Source: Synechococcus sp. CS-1331 (GTDB taxonomy: Bacteria; Cyanobacteriota; Cyanobacteriia; PCC-6307; Cyanobiaceae). Taken from it: a stretch of DNA of 64,000 nt. Shown here piece by piece: positions 52,732 through 60,222 of the stretch. The position numbers and the translations under genes were made by a program. The notes beneath the pieces were generated by a model. That model saw only the letters and a list, made by a program, of their open reading frames with translations. It was not told the DNA's origin and did no database searches. Location of the stretch: positions 1 through 64,000 of the forward strand of contig JAHLYQ010000047.1 of the NCBI GenBank assembly GCA_025127975.1, read 5' to 3'. Position 1 is the first letter of the stretch, and each line of letters begins with the position of its first letter.

Positions 52732-54004
52732 ACCGCCCGCCAGTGGCGATCCCTTTGCCGACCTGATCGAACCCTTCAGCCGCCGCGGCGTTGACCTGGG
52801 CCTGGGGCGGCTCGGGGCTGCCCTGGCCGAGCTGGGCCATCCCGAGCGCCGCTTCGCCGCCGTGCAGGTGGCGGGCACCAACGGCAAGGGTTCGATCTGC
52901 ACCCTGGTGCACCGGGCCCTGCTGGCCTCAGGCCTGCGCGCCGGCCTCTACACTTCGCCCCACCTGGTGTGCTGGAGCGAGCGGATCCTGATCGGGGCCG
53001 GGCCGATCAGCGTCGCCAACCTGCGCCGCCAGCTGGAGAGGGCCACGCCGGCCGCCCGCCGCCACCAGCTGACGCCGTTTGAACTGGTGACTGCCGCAGC
53101 CTTCCTGGCCTTCGCCGCAGCGGAACTGGAGCTGGTGGTGCTGGAGGTGGGTCTGGGGGGCCGGCTCGATGCCACCACCTGCCATCCCGACCGCAGCGTG
53201 ATCGGCTTTGCCTCGATCGGTCTCGACCACACCGAGATTCTGGGGCCGGATCCAGCCACGATTGCCGCCGAGAAGGCCGGCGTGCTCCAGCCGGGAGCCA
53301 GCGCCTTCAGCGGCCCCCAAGACCCTGCTGTGGCGGCGGTTCTCACCGCCCAGGCCGGGGCGGTGGGGGCCGAGCTGCACTGGGTGGAGCCATTGGATCT
53401 GAACGCCTGGCCCCTGGGGTTGCCGGGAGCCGTACAGGCGAGCAACGGCGCAGTGGCCCTGGGGATGCTTAGGGCCCTGGCGGAGCGGGGCTGGCCGATC
53501 GACGCGGCGGGCATCCGCCGCGGCTTCGCCGGCGCCCGCTGGCCCGGCAGGCTGCAGCAGGTGAGCTGGGGCGGTCGCCCCCTGCTGCTCGATGGGGCCC
53601 ACAACCTGCCCGCCGCCATCGCCCTGCGGGCCGAACTCGACACCGAGCCGGCCCGCCATGGCCTGAAGCCAGGTCCCCGCGCCTGGGTGCTGGGCATCCT
53701 GGCCAACAAGCAGGGGCCAGAGATCGTCACGGCCCTGCTGGCCCCAGGCGATCGGGCCACGATTGTGCCGGTGCCGGGCCACCCCAGCTGGAGCCAGCCA
53801 GCCCTGGCCGCCGCCTGCCCCCAGCTCGCCCCCCAGCTGAATGCCGCCCCAGATCTGGCCACAGCCCTCGGCCAGCACGGAGCCAGCACGGCACCATTGA
53901 TCGTGGCCGGCTCCCTCTATCTGGTCGGGGAGCTCCTCGGTAGTGCACTCCTGGATGGTGCACTCCTGGATTGTTCACTCCTAGATAGAAAAGGTCCAGA
54001 GTGA
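52724..54004 (+). CDS. folC: folylpolyglutamate synthase / dihydrofolate synthase
   Basis: A 426-residue Mur-like ligase that adds glutamate to (dihydro)pteroate/folate. AAVQVAGTNGKGSICTLV holds the ATP-binding P-loop, GLYTSPHLVCWSERI the following conserved segment, GFASIGLDHTEILGPDPATIAAEKAGV (partly: SIGLDHTEILG; AAEKAGVLQPG) and LLLDGAHNLPAAIALR the later motif. The TTG start overlaps the argD stop by eight bases. The C-terminal tail is three 15-bp repeats encoding SALLD, GALLD, CSLLD before the stop. Confidence 0.92.
   Translation: MPEPPASGDPFADLIEPFSRRGVDLGLGRLGAALAELGHPERRFAAVQVAGTNGKGSICTLVHRALLASGLRAGLYTSPHLVCWSERILIGAGPISVANLRRQLERATPAARRHQLTPFELVTAAAFLAFAAAELELVVLEVGLGGRLDATTCHPDRSVIGFASIGLDHTEILGPDPATIAAEKAGVLQPGASAFSGPQDPAVAAVLTAQAGAVGAELHWVEPLDLNAWPLGLPGAVQASNGAVALGMLRALAERGWPIDAAGIRRGFAGARWPGRLQQVSWGGRPLLLDGAHNLPAAIALRAELDTEPARHGLKPGPRAWVLGILANKQGPEIVTALLAPGDRATIVPVPGHPSWSQPALAAACPQLAPQLNAAPDLATALGQHGASTAPLIVAGSLYLVGELLGSALLDGALLDCSLLDRKGPE
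53940..53986 (+). repeat. 15-bp tandem repeat (x3) at the end of folC
   Basis: Three units of the form NGTGCACTCCTGGAT (53941-53955, 53956-53970, 53971-53985) encode SALLD, GALLD and CSLLD in the last residues of FolC. The repeats are in frame and the third is slightly decayed. Confidence 0.7.
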
Positions 54005-54026
54005 AAGCCCCGCCCCCCCTCTCGCC

Positions 54027-54584
54027 ATGGCCCATCCCCTGGGCAAAATCCTGCGCAATGCGCTGGCCTCGGTGCTTGTCTTGAATCGGGTGCTTGTCTT
54101 AAATAGGGTGCTGGCTTTGAATCTGGTCCTGGCTCTGGCTCTGGCCCTGGTGCCAGCGATGCCGGCGGCCGCCGAGTTCAGCGGGGTTGACTACACCCTG
54201 ACAAACCAGAACGGCCAGGATTTCAGCGGCCAAAACCTGGCCAACACCTCCTTCGCCGGCGCCACTGGACGGCAGGCAAATTTCAGCGGCGCCGACCTGC
54301 ACGGCGCGATCCTCACCCAGGCGGCCTTCCCGGAGGCCAATTTTGCCGGCGCCGATCTGAGCAGCACCCTGATGGACAAGGTGGACTTCTCCGGCGTTGA
54401 TCTGACCGGGGCCAATCTGACTGGAGCGATTGCCTCGGGCAGCAGCTTCTATGGCGCCACCGTCACCAATGCCGACTTCAGTGACGCCCTGATCGACCGT
54501 CTCGACCAGCGCTCCCTCTGCCGCGACGCCGAGGGTACCCACCCGGGCACCGGCGTCGACACCCGGCTCAGCCTGGGCTGCTAA
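54027..54584 (+). CDS. secreted pentapeptide-repeat protein
   Basis: A 185-residue protein with a very long hydrophobic signal region (residues 10-48) that contains tandem repeats (LVLNRV, LVLNRV, LALNLV). Signal cleavage is likely at AMPAAAEF. The mature part is a right-handed beta helix of pentapeptides: FSGQNLANTSFAG, NFSGADLHGAILTQAAF (partly), DLSSTLMDKVDFSGVDLTGANLTGA (partly: DFSGVDLTGANLTGA). The C-terminal CRDAEGTHPGTG ... LGC pair of cysteines could form a disulfide. Location periplasm or thylakoid lumen; function unknown. Confidence 0.85.
   Translation: MAHPLGKILRNALASVLVLNRVLVLNRVLALNLVLALALALVPAMPAAAEFSGVDYTLTNQNGQDFSGQNLANTSFAGATGRQANFSGADLHGAILTQAAFPEANFAGADLSSTLMDKVDFSGVDLTGANLTGAIASGSSFYGATVTNADFSDALIDRLDQRSLCRDAEGTHPGTGVDTRLSLGC
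54069..54140 (+). repeat. 18-bp tandem repeat inside a signal peptide
   Basis: Four 18-bp units of the type SGGTGCTTGTCTTGAAT run through the signal-peptide coding region of the pentapeptide gene (LVLNRV units), the last two more diverged. They lengthen the hydrophobic core by whole helical turns without breaking the frame. Confidence 0.65.
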
Positions 54585-56010
54585 GCCAGCCGCCGAGCTT
54601 GCCGGGGTTGAGCAAACCGGCCGGGTCATGGGCGGCCTTGGCCGCCACCTGGTCGGCATCGACCACCCCCAGTCCCCCATCCTCGACGCTGATCACATGG
54701 GGGTTGAACAGCAGGGCGCCCGCTTGGCGGCAGTCAGCCATCAACCGCTCCAGGGCCTCCTCGCCCCGCCAGCGCAGCAGGGGCAGGGCGGCCAGGCGCG
54801 CGCCCCCCTGCTGCCTCACGGCCTCCAGGTGCCAGAGCAGGTCATCGCCCCACCGCTCCCTCAGCAGGCCAAGGCAGGGGCCCTCCGGCTGGGGCAGCAG
54901 CATCTGCAGGTAGGTCCAATCCGGATTGCGGGCACGCCAGTGCAGGGTGGTGTGGTTCCAGCTGAGTTCGCGCAGCGGTAGGCCCCGGCTGCCGCCCTGG
55001 GGCGCCTGCCAGTGGATCTGGCCGCCCAAGGCCGCCAGCCAGGCCGGCAGCACCTCAAGGGCATCCGGTGCGGCCAGCAGCAACAGGCGCTGTTCCGCCG
55101 CCAACGGCGCCGGGCAGCCCCCCGGCCAGGGCAGCTGCTGGGCGATCGGCGCTTCCAGCAGGGTCAGGGCCTGGAGCTGGAGGGCGGTGGCGAGCAGGGC
55201 CTGGGCTGCCGCCAGGGCCCGATCCCAGCTGTCAAAACCCACCACCAGCTGCTGCCACGCCACCAACTCGGTGGTGGGCAGGCGCAGGGCGGTGAGGATG
55301 CCGTTGGTGCCATAGGCATGGTTGAGCGGGGTGCTGGCAGCCGCATCGAGCCGCAGCAGCCGGGGCTCGGGTTCGACGGTCACCACCTCCAGGCCCAGCA
55401 GGTTGCCCGGATCGCGCAGAAAGCCCCAGCGCAGCGAACCGATGCCCCCGGAGCCGCCGGCGATGAAGCCGCCGATGGTGGCGCTGCGGGCGGTACTGGG
55501 CACCAGGCGCAGGGCCCGGCCCAGGGGCTCGAGCTGCTGGTTGAGACCACCCATCAAGCTGCCGGCCTCCACCTCGATCACCCCGGTGGCGGCATCGAAG
55601 TGGCGCAGCCGGTCAAGGCCGCACAGATCGAGCACCAGCCCCCCCTGCAGCGGCACGCACTGGCCGTAATTGCCGGTGCCGGCCCCCCGCACCGTCAGGG
55701 CAATGCCGTGGCGGGCACAGGCCCCCGCCACCAGCCGCACCTGCTCAAGGCTGGAGGCCGATGCCACCAGCTGGGCCCGGCAGCCCCGCAGCCGCTCCAC
55801 CAGCACCGGTGAGTAGTCGAAGTAGTCGCGCGAGAGGCGCTCCAATTCGGCCGGTGCCTCCGCACCCAGCAGCGGCATGGACGGATCCAGCCGGCCCAGC
55901 TCCGCCGCCAAGGCTGAGATCCGGGCCTCTGGATATCTAAAAAAGCCGGAATAATCGGGCTGCTTGGAAAACTCGGGCTGTTTGGAATACTCGGGATTCA
56001 ACTCAGCCAT
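54568..56010 (-). CDS. FAD-binding oxidoreductase (GlcD/vanillyl-alcohol-oxidase fold)
   Basis: A 480-residue protein. The PCMH-type FAD domain is visible at about 80-260: ALTVRGAGTGNYGQCVPLQGG (partly: TVRGAGTGNYGQCVP), VEAGSLMGGLNQQL, and PSTARSATIGGFIAGGSGGIGSLRWG (partly: ATIGGFIAGGSGGIGS). The C-terminal half resembles the FAD-linked oxidase substrate domain of 2-hydroxy-acid dehydrogenases; substrate unknown. The N-terminus has 18-bp repeats (NPEYSKQ, PEFSKQ, PDYSGF). Its start overlaps the amidohydrolase stop by eight bases. Confidence 0.85.
   Translation of the reverse strand: MAELNPEYSKQPEFSKQPDYSGFFRYPEARISALAAELGRLDPSMPLLGAEAPAELERLSRDYFDYSPVLVERLRGCRAQLVASASSLEQVRLVAGACARHGIALTVRGAGTGNYGQCVPLQGGLVLDLCGLDRLRHFDAATGVIEVEAGSLMGGLNQQLEPLGRALRLVPSTARSATIGGFIAGGSGGIGSLRWGFLRDPGNLLGLEVVTVEPEPRLLRLDAAASTPLNHAYGTNGILTALRLPTTELVAWQQLVVGFDSWDRALAAAQALLATALQLQALTLLEAPIAQQLPWPGGCPAPLAAEQRLLLLAAPDALEVLPAWLAALGGQIHWQAPQGGSRGLPLRELSWNHTTLHWRARNPDWTYLQMLLPQPEGPCLGLLRERWGDDLLWHLEAVRQQGGARLAALPLLRWRGEEALERLMADCRQAGALLFNPHVISVEDGGLGVVDADQVAAKAAHDPAGLLNPGKLGGWLSSPG
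55948..56001 (-). repeat. 18-bp tandem repeat at the start of the FAD oxidoreductase
   Basis: Three units on the minus strand encode (N)PEYSKQ, PEFSKQ and PDYSGF directly after the start codon region. Each is 18 bp; the second and third differ at a few bases. Another in-frame expansion at a gene terminus of this window. Confidence 0.65.
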
Positions 56011-57352
56011 GGGAGACGGCGCCGGGGGCTGGTAATAGGGGAGGGGCGGAGGCGAATAAGAAGGGGGAGGGCAGCTCCTGCTCGGGAGGGGGCAGCCACT
56101 GGCCGCCGCGCAGCACCCGCCGCTGGGGCGGCCGGGCCAGCAACTCGCCCCAGGAGCCTGCCCCCAGCAGCACCAGGTCGGCGGGGGCACCCACCCGCAC
56201 CACCCCGTCCCAGGCCAGTTGGAGCACCGCGGCGGCGGCGGTGCTGAAGGGGGCCAGGCCAAGGCGCTGCCAGGGCATCAGCTGACACAGCGGCGCCGCC
56301 AGGCGCAGCAACTCGATCGGATCAAAATCCCCGCCGGGATACCAGGGATCCTGCACGTTGTCGCCGCCGATGGCCAGCCGCACCCCGGCCCGCTGCAGGC
56401 TGCGGATCGGCGCCAGCGGGCGGCGCCAGGGGGTGCGTGCCACCCGGCGCCCCAGCAGCCAAAAATTGGTCGTCGGCAGGGCCACAACAGCGATCTCCGC
56501 CTCGGCCAGCCGGTCGGCCAGCCGGTCGCAGGCCCGCGCTGGGAGCAGGCCCATGCTGCTGGCGTGGCTGCAGGTGATCGCCACGGCCCGGCGCTGCTCC
56601 AGGGCCAGCCCAGCCACCAGGGCGACCCCGACGCCGGGGTAGGCGTCGGATTCATCGACATGGAGGTCGACGCCACAGCCACAGCGCTCGGCCAGTTCAA
56701 GCAGGGCCAGCAACGCCTCCCGATCGCCGATGCGGCGGGCCAGCCCCTGGCCATAGGGGGGGCCGATCACCCCGCCCAGCAGCCCCTGGCCGTCCGCCAC
56801 CCGGCGGGCCAGGGCAACGCCGTCGGGGCTGAGCCAGTGGTCCAAAGGTGCCATAGCCACCAGCTGCAGCTCCACCCGGCCAAGCCAGCGCTGGCGGGCT
56901 TCCAGCAGGGCCTCCCAGCTGGGCTGGGCCGCCGGCCCCAGGCTGTCGACGTGGCTGCGGATGGCCCGCAGACCATTGCGCCAGGCCCGATCCAGGGCCC
57001 GCTCGGCCCGCTCGGCCACCTGCTCGGCCGTGCGCTCGCCCTGTTCGCGCTGGTTGGCCGCCATGGCCGCGGCCATGGTGCCCTGGCGGTTGGGAAAGGC
57101 GACGGCGCTGAAGGCCTTATCGAGGTGGGCATGGGGCTCCACCAGGGGCGTGAGCGCCAGCGGCAGTCCGGCGGCCGTAGGGGGCGCCGCGGCCGGCAGG
57201 GGTTCGATCGCCGTGATCTGGCCAGCTGCTATCCGGAGCCGCAGCGACACCAGACCATCGGCATCGGCCCCAAAGCCCACCGCCAGCCGTGGATCCAGCA
57301 GGCCGCGGGGCAGGCGCACCAGCAGCGAGCTGGGCCCAGCTGCAAGGTTCAC
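56003..57352 (-). CDS. amidohydrolase, cytosine-deaminase-like
   Basis: About 449 residues from a GTG that overlaps the stop of the DUF4359 gene. The metal site HAHLDKAF (about 70-77) is the HxHxDK pattern of CodA-type deaminases. VDLHVDESDAYPG has His and Glu ligands, TCSHASSMGLL a further His, and GGDNVQDPWYPGGDFDPIELLRLA (partly: GGDNVQDPWYPGG) the Asp of the CodA family. Zinc or iron dependent hydrolysis of a cyclic amidine or amide is expected; the substrate is not certain because neighbours are not pyrimidine genes. Confidence 0.82.
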   Translation of the reverse strand: MNLAAGPSSLLVRLPRGLLDPRLAVGFGADADGLVSLRLRIAAGQITAIEPLPAAAPPTAAGLPLALTPLVEPHAHLDKAFSAVAFPNRQGTMAAAMAANQREQGERTAEQVAERAERALDRAWRNGLRAIRSHVDSLGPAAQPSWEALLEARQRWLGRVELQLVAMAPLDHWLSPDGVALARRVADGQGLLGGVIGPPYGQGLARRIGDREALLALLELAERCGCGVDLHVDESDAYPGVGVALVAGLALEQRRAVAITCSHASSMGLLPARACDRLADRLAEAEIAVVALPTTNFWLLGRRVARTPWRRPLAPIRSLQRAGVRLAIGGDNVQDPWYPGGDFDPIELLRLAAPLCQLMPWQRLGLAPFSTAAAAVLQLAWDGVVRVGAPADLVLLGAGSWGELLARPPQRRVLRGGQWLPPPEQELPSPFLFASAPPLLPAPGAVSHG

Positions 57353-57777
57353 GGCCCCTCCTGGGAGTTGTCGCTGCTGGCCGCGATCAGCACAAACTGG
57401 CCGGCCACTGCCAGCACGGTGGAGCGGAAGCGCGGCACCTGCCAAGCCAGCACGGTTTGGCCACCCACCTCACTGCGGTAGAGGCTCGCCACCATCAGGT
57501 TGGTGCGGCGGGTGTGGCTGGCCACAACGCCAGCCAAGGCCTGGCGCTGGCCCTCCACCAACTCCTGGCAGTTGGGGATCGCCAGCCGCATCAACACCGG
57601 CAGGCCGCCCTTGACGCAGAGCTCATCGCTGATCTCATCGACCAGCCGGTCGGCAGCAAAAGCCTCGAAGTCGGCCGAAGCTGGGTTGGTGAGGGCCAGG
57701 CCGCCACTGACCAGCGCCAGCAGGAGCAGGCCTGAGCGCCAGGGGGCACGGGCGGGGGGGTCCGGACGGCCGGGCAA
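57349..57777 (-). CDS. DUF4359 secreted protein
   Basis: A 142-residue protein, probably from a TTG, with a signal peptide (LLLLALVSGGLALTNPASA). The mature domain (FEAFAADRLVDEISDELC ... CQELVEGQ, then SLYRSEVGGQ) fits DUF4359, a small cyanobacterial family of unknown function. Two cysteines are present in the mature part. It is the first gene of the operon that continues with the amidohydrolase and the FAD oxidoreductase; overlaps between all three (4 and 8 bases) argue for one mRNA. Confidence 0.75.
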   Translation of the reverse strand: MPGRPDPPARAPWRSGLLLLALVSGGLALTNPASADFEAFAADRLVDEISDELCVKGGLPVLMRLAIPNCQELVEGQRQALAGVVASHTRRTNLMVASLYRSEVGGQTVLAWQVPRFRSTVLAVAGQFVLIAASSDNSQEGP

Positions 57778-57875
57778 ACGAGGCGTGGCTGAATGGCTTT
57801 CCAGGTTGGCACTAAATCGGTCCAGGAACTGGAAAACCCCCTGGCCGGGAGGCTTGGTACATTTGGGTTGTTCAA

Positions 57876-57949
57876 GGCGGGCGTCGCCAAGCGGTTAAGG
57901 CAGCGGCTTGTGGTGCCGCCATCCGGGGGTTCGAATCCCCTCGCTCGCC
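57876..57949 (+). tRNA. tRNA-His (GTG)
   Basis: A 74-nt tRNA. Acceptor GCGGGCG pairs with CGCTCGC, the extra G at the -1 position typical of tRNA-His is encoded (57876) opposite discriminator C. D-arm has CAAGCGGTTAAGGC, the anticodon loop TTGTGGT carries GTG, and the T-arm contains GGTTCGAATCC. Confidence 0.96.
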
Positions 57950-57961
57950 CTTGTTGCCCAG

Positions 57962-57993
57962 CCGTTTCCACCCAGGTGGGGACGGTTTTTTTA
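57962..57993. terminator. Rho-independent terminator after tRNA-His
   Basis: CCGTTTCCACC and GGTGGGGACGG form an 11-bp stem (with two G-T pairs) and a short loop, followed by seven T. It directly abuts the 3' end of the convergent DgcN-like gene. Confidence 0.85.
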
Positions 57994-57994
57994 T

Positions 57995-59065
57995 TCAGCC
58001 AGCGGCCAGCAGGGCATCCAGCAGCTGGCCCGCGCCCTGCCGCACCGGATCGACGCAGGCCAGACCCGTCTCGGCGGCGGTGGCCGCCAGAGCTGCGTCT
58101 GCTTCAGCGCTGGCGAGCCGGGCGGTGTTGAGCGCCACGGCCCGCACCCGGGGCCGCAGGCCATCGGGCCGCCCCAGGGCCGCCAGCGCCTCCACGGCGG
58201 CGATCAGCTCAAGGAGGGGGGGAATGGCCACTGGGGCCGCCCCGGGCCTGGTGCGCACCTGGCTCTGGCCAGCACGATGCACCAGCAGCAAATCGGTGGG
58301 CTGGCTGCCGCGCAGCAGCGGCAGGGTGGCGGAGGACCCCGGGTGGCAGAGGGAACCCTGACCCTCGACAAGCACCAGCGCTGCTGGCCCAGCCCCGGCG
58401 GCCGCCTGCAGCACCGCCCCTTCCACCGCCCCGGCGGCGTAGTCCACCCGCACCGCATCGAGGGCCACCCCGGTGCCGGCGATCAGGATCCCCGCCTGGC
58501 CCGTGCCCACAAAGCGGGCATCGAGCCCCCGGCGCAGGGCTTCCGCCTGCAGCTCCAGGCAGGCACTCATCTTGCCGACGGCCATGTCGGAACCCACCGC
58601 CAGCAGTCGCCGGCAGGGCAGAGCAGCCGCCCGCGCCGTGGCCACCGCCAGGGCTGGGGGCTCCTGGCGCAGGTCCCAGATCCACTGGCCGGGCCGGGTG
58701 CAGGCCCCTGCCAGCTCGGGATCGTCGCCCAGGCGGCTGTGCAGACCACTGGCCAGGTTGAGCCCCGCCTGGAGCCCCACCAGCACATCGGCGCGCATCA
58801 GCTCCGGCAGCCGCCCACCGGAGGGGGCCAGGCCCACCACCGCCGCTGCGGGCCCGTAGGCCAGGGCGGCGGCCATGTCGGCCACCACCGGCACGGCCCG
58901 GGGGATGCCGGTGATGGCCCGCAGCTCGGCGCCGGCGAAGGCCGGATCGATCACGGCGACGATCGGGCCGGAGCGGTAGCGCAGCATGGCCAGGCCGGTC
59001 TTGCCCGAGAGGTCGTCGAGGCCGCCGTGCTGCAGCAGCACGATCGGGGCGGAGGCGCTCAACAT
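57995..59065 (-). CDS. DUF1611 protein, DgcN-like
   Basis: A 356-residue DUF1611 protein. The N-terminal part has IVLLQHGGLDDLSGKTGLAML and VAVIDPAFAGAEL; the C-terminal P-loop-like region has LLAVGSDMAVGKMSACLEL (about 195) and FVGTGQAGILIAGTGVALDAVRVDY (partly: FVGTGQAGILIAG), then LVLVEGQGSLCHPG. Related proteins (DgcN) acetylate D-glutamate in a recently described D-Glu catabolic route, working with an enolase-superfamily racemase DgcA. The next gene upstream, overlapping by seven bases, is exactly such an enzyme, which supports the assignment; it remains an inference. Confidence 0.8.
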   Translation of the reverse strand: MLSASAPIVLLQHGGLDDLSGKTGLAMLRYRSGPIVAVIDPAFAGAELRAITGIPRAVPVVADMAAALAYGPAAAVVGLAPSGGRLPELMRADVLVGLQAGLNLASGLHSRLGDDPELAGACTRPGQWIWDLRQEPPALAVATARAAALPCRRLLAVGSDMAVGKMSACLELQAEALRRGLDARFVGTGQAGILIAGTGVALDAVRVDYAAGAVEGAVLQAAAGAGPAALVLVEGQGSLCHPGSSATLPLLRGSQPTDLLLVHRAGQSQVRTRPGAAPVAIPPLLELIAAVEALAALGRPDGLRPRVRAVALNTARLASAEADAALAATAAETGLACVDPVRQGAGQLLDALLAAG

Positions 59066-60144
59066 TGCTCCTGCCTCAGGCTGATGCCCAGCCCGGCCCC
59101 CGGAGGAGGCACCAGCACATCGGCGTCCAGGTGGAGGCCGCTGAAGGGGTCATCCACCAGATTTAGGTGACTGTCAAGGTCGGGCCAATTCACCAGCGGC
59201 AGCAGTTGGGCGGCGGCGCCATTGAGCAGGGCGGCATCGGAATAGCAGCCGACCATCACCCCCAACCCCAGCCGCCGGGCCGTACGGGCCATCAGCAGGG
59301 CTTCGGCCAGGCCGCCGCTCTTGAGCAGCTTGATGTTGATGCCGTCCACGTGGGGGGCCAGCCGCAGCAGATCGGCCAGATCCCAGCAGCTCTCATCGGC
59401 CACCAGCGGCAGGGGAGCTTCGCCGTGCAGGGCCGCAAAGCCAGCGCTGTCAGCCTCCGGATCCAGCAGCGGGGCCAGGGGCTGCTCCAGCAGCACCACC
59501 CCCGCGCGCTCCAGGGGCTGGAGCATCGAGCGGGCCGTGGCCAGATCCCAGCCGCCGTTGGCATCCACCTGCAGCTCGCAGGGCCCGCCGGTGAGCTGGC
59601 GCCGCTGCTCCAAGGCCCCTGCCACCGCCTCCAGCAGGGCCAGGTCGTGGGCCACCCCCTCGGGGCTGCCCAGCTTGAGCTTGATCCGGGTGGCGGGCAA
59701 CTGGGCCCACCAGCGCTCGAGCCGCGCCAGCCCAGCCTCGGGGGGGCCTAAGCCGAGGGTCACGCTGGTGGCGACACAGGCCCCCGGATCCAGCCCCCAG
59801 AGCCGGTGCAGCGGCTGGTTCAACCGCTTGCCCCACCAGTCGTGCAGGGCCAGATCCAGGCCGCAGCGGGCCGGGGGGCTGAGGGCCGCCAGCAGGGGCT
59901 CCAGGGCCTGAAGGGGCTGGGGCGCCAGGGCCTCCAGCCGGGGGGCAATGGCCGCCAGCTCGGCCGCAACCGCATCGGTGGCGTAGTGGCGGTGGCCGGT
60001 GTCGAAGCCGCCGGTCTCGCCGCTGCCGGTACAGCCGTCGTGCTCAAGGCTGACCAGCAGGTGCTCCACGGCGGCGGTGGTGCCACGACTGATGGCCAGG
60101 GGCACGGCCTTGGTGAGGCGAAAGCGTTGCAGGCTCAGGCGCAT
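59059..60144 (-). CDS. dipeptide epimerase / DgcA-like enolase-superfamily enzyme
   Basis: A 361-residue member of the muconate-lactonising/mandelate-racemase subgroup. Landmarks: ETGGFDTGHRHYATDAV (N-terminal cap), RIKLKLGSPEGVAHDLALL with the KxK catalytic lysine (about 155), the metal ligands in LQVDANGGWD, LLEQPLAPL and VADESCWDLADLL, and the second lysine in INIKLLKSGGLAEAL. These are typical of L-Ala-D/L-Glu epimerases and of DgcA. Together with the DUF1611 gene it may act on D-glutamate or on murein dipeptides. Divergent from the glutaminase gene. Confidence 0.85.
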   Translation of the reverse strand: MRLSLQRFRLTKAVPLAISRGTTAAVEHLLVSLEHDGCTGSGETGGFDTGHRHYATDAVAAELAAIAPRLEALAPQPLQALEPLLAALSPPARCGLDLALHDWWGKRLNQPLHRLWGLDPGACVATSVTLGLGPPEAGLARLERWWAQLPATRIKLKLGSPEGVAHDLALLEAVAGALEQRRQLTGGPCELQVDANGGWDLATARSMLQPLERAGVVLLEQPLAPLLDPEADSAGFAALHGEAPLPLVADESCWDLADLLRLAPHVDGINIKLLKSGGLAEALLMARTARRLGLGVMVGCYSDAALLNGAAAQLLPLVNWPDLDSHLNLVDDPFSGLHLDADVLVPPPGAGLGISLRQEQC

Positions 60145-60222
60145 CGGGGAGGCAGGCTCGCGCCGATCAAATCAGCTTCACGCTGGCACGCTAGGGCGAT
60201 TCCACCCACCGGTCTGTCCTCA

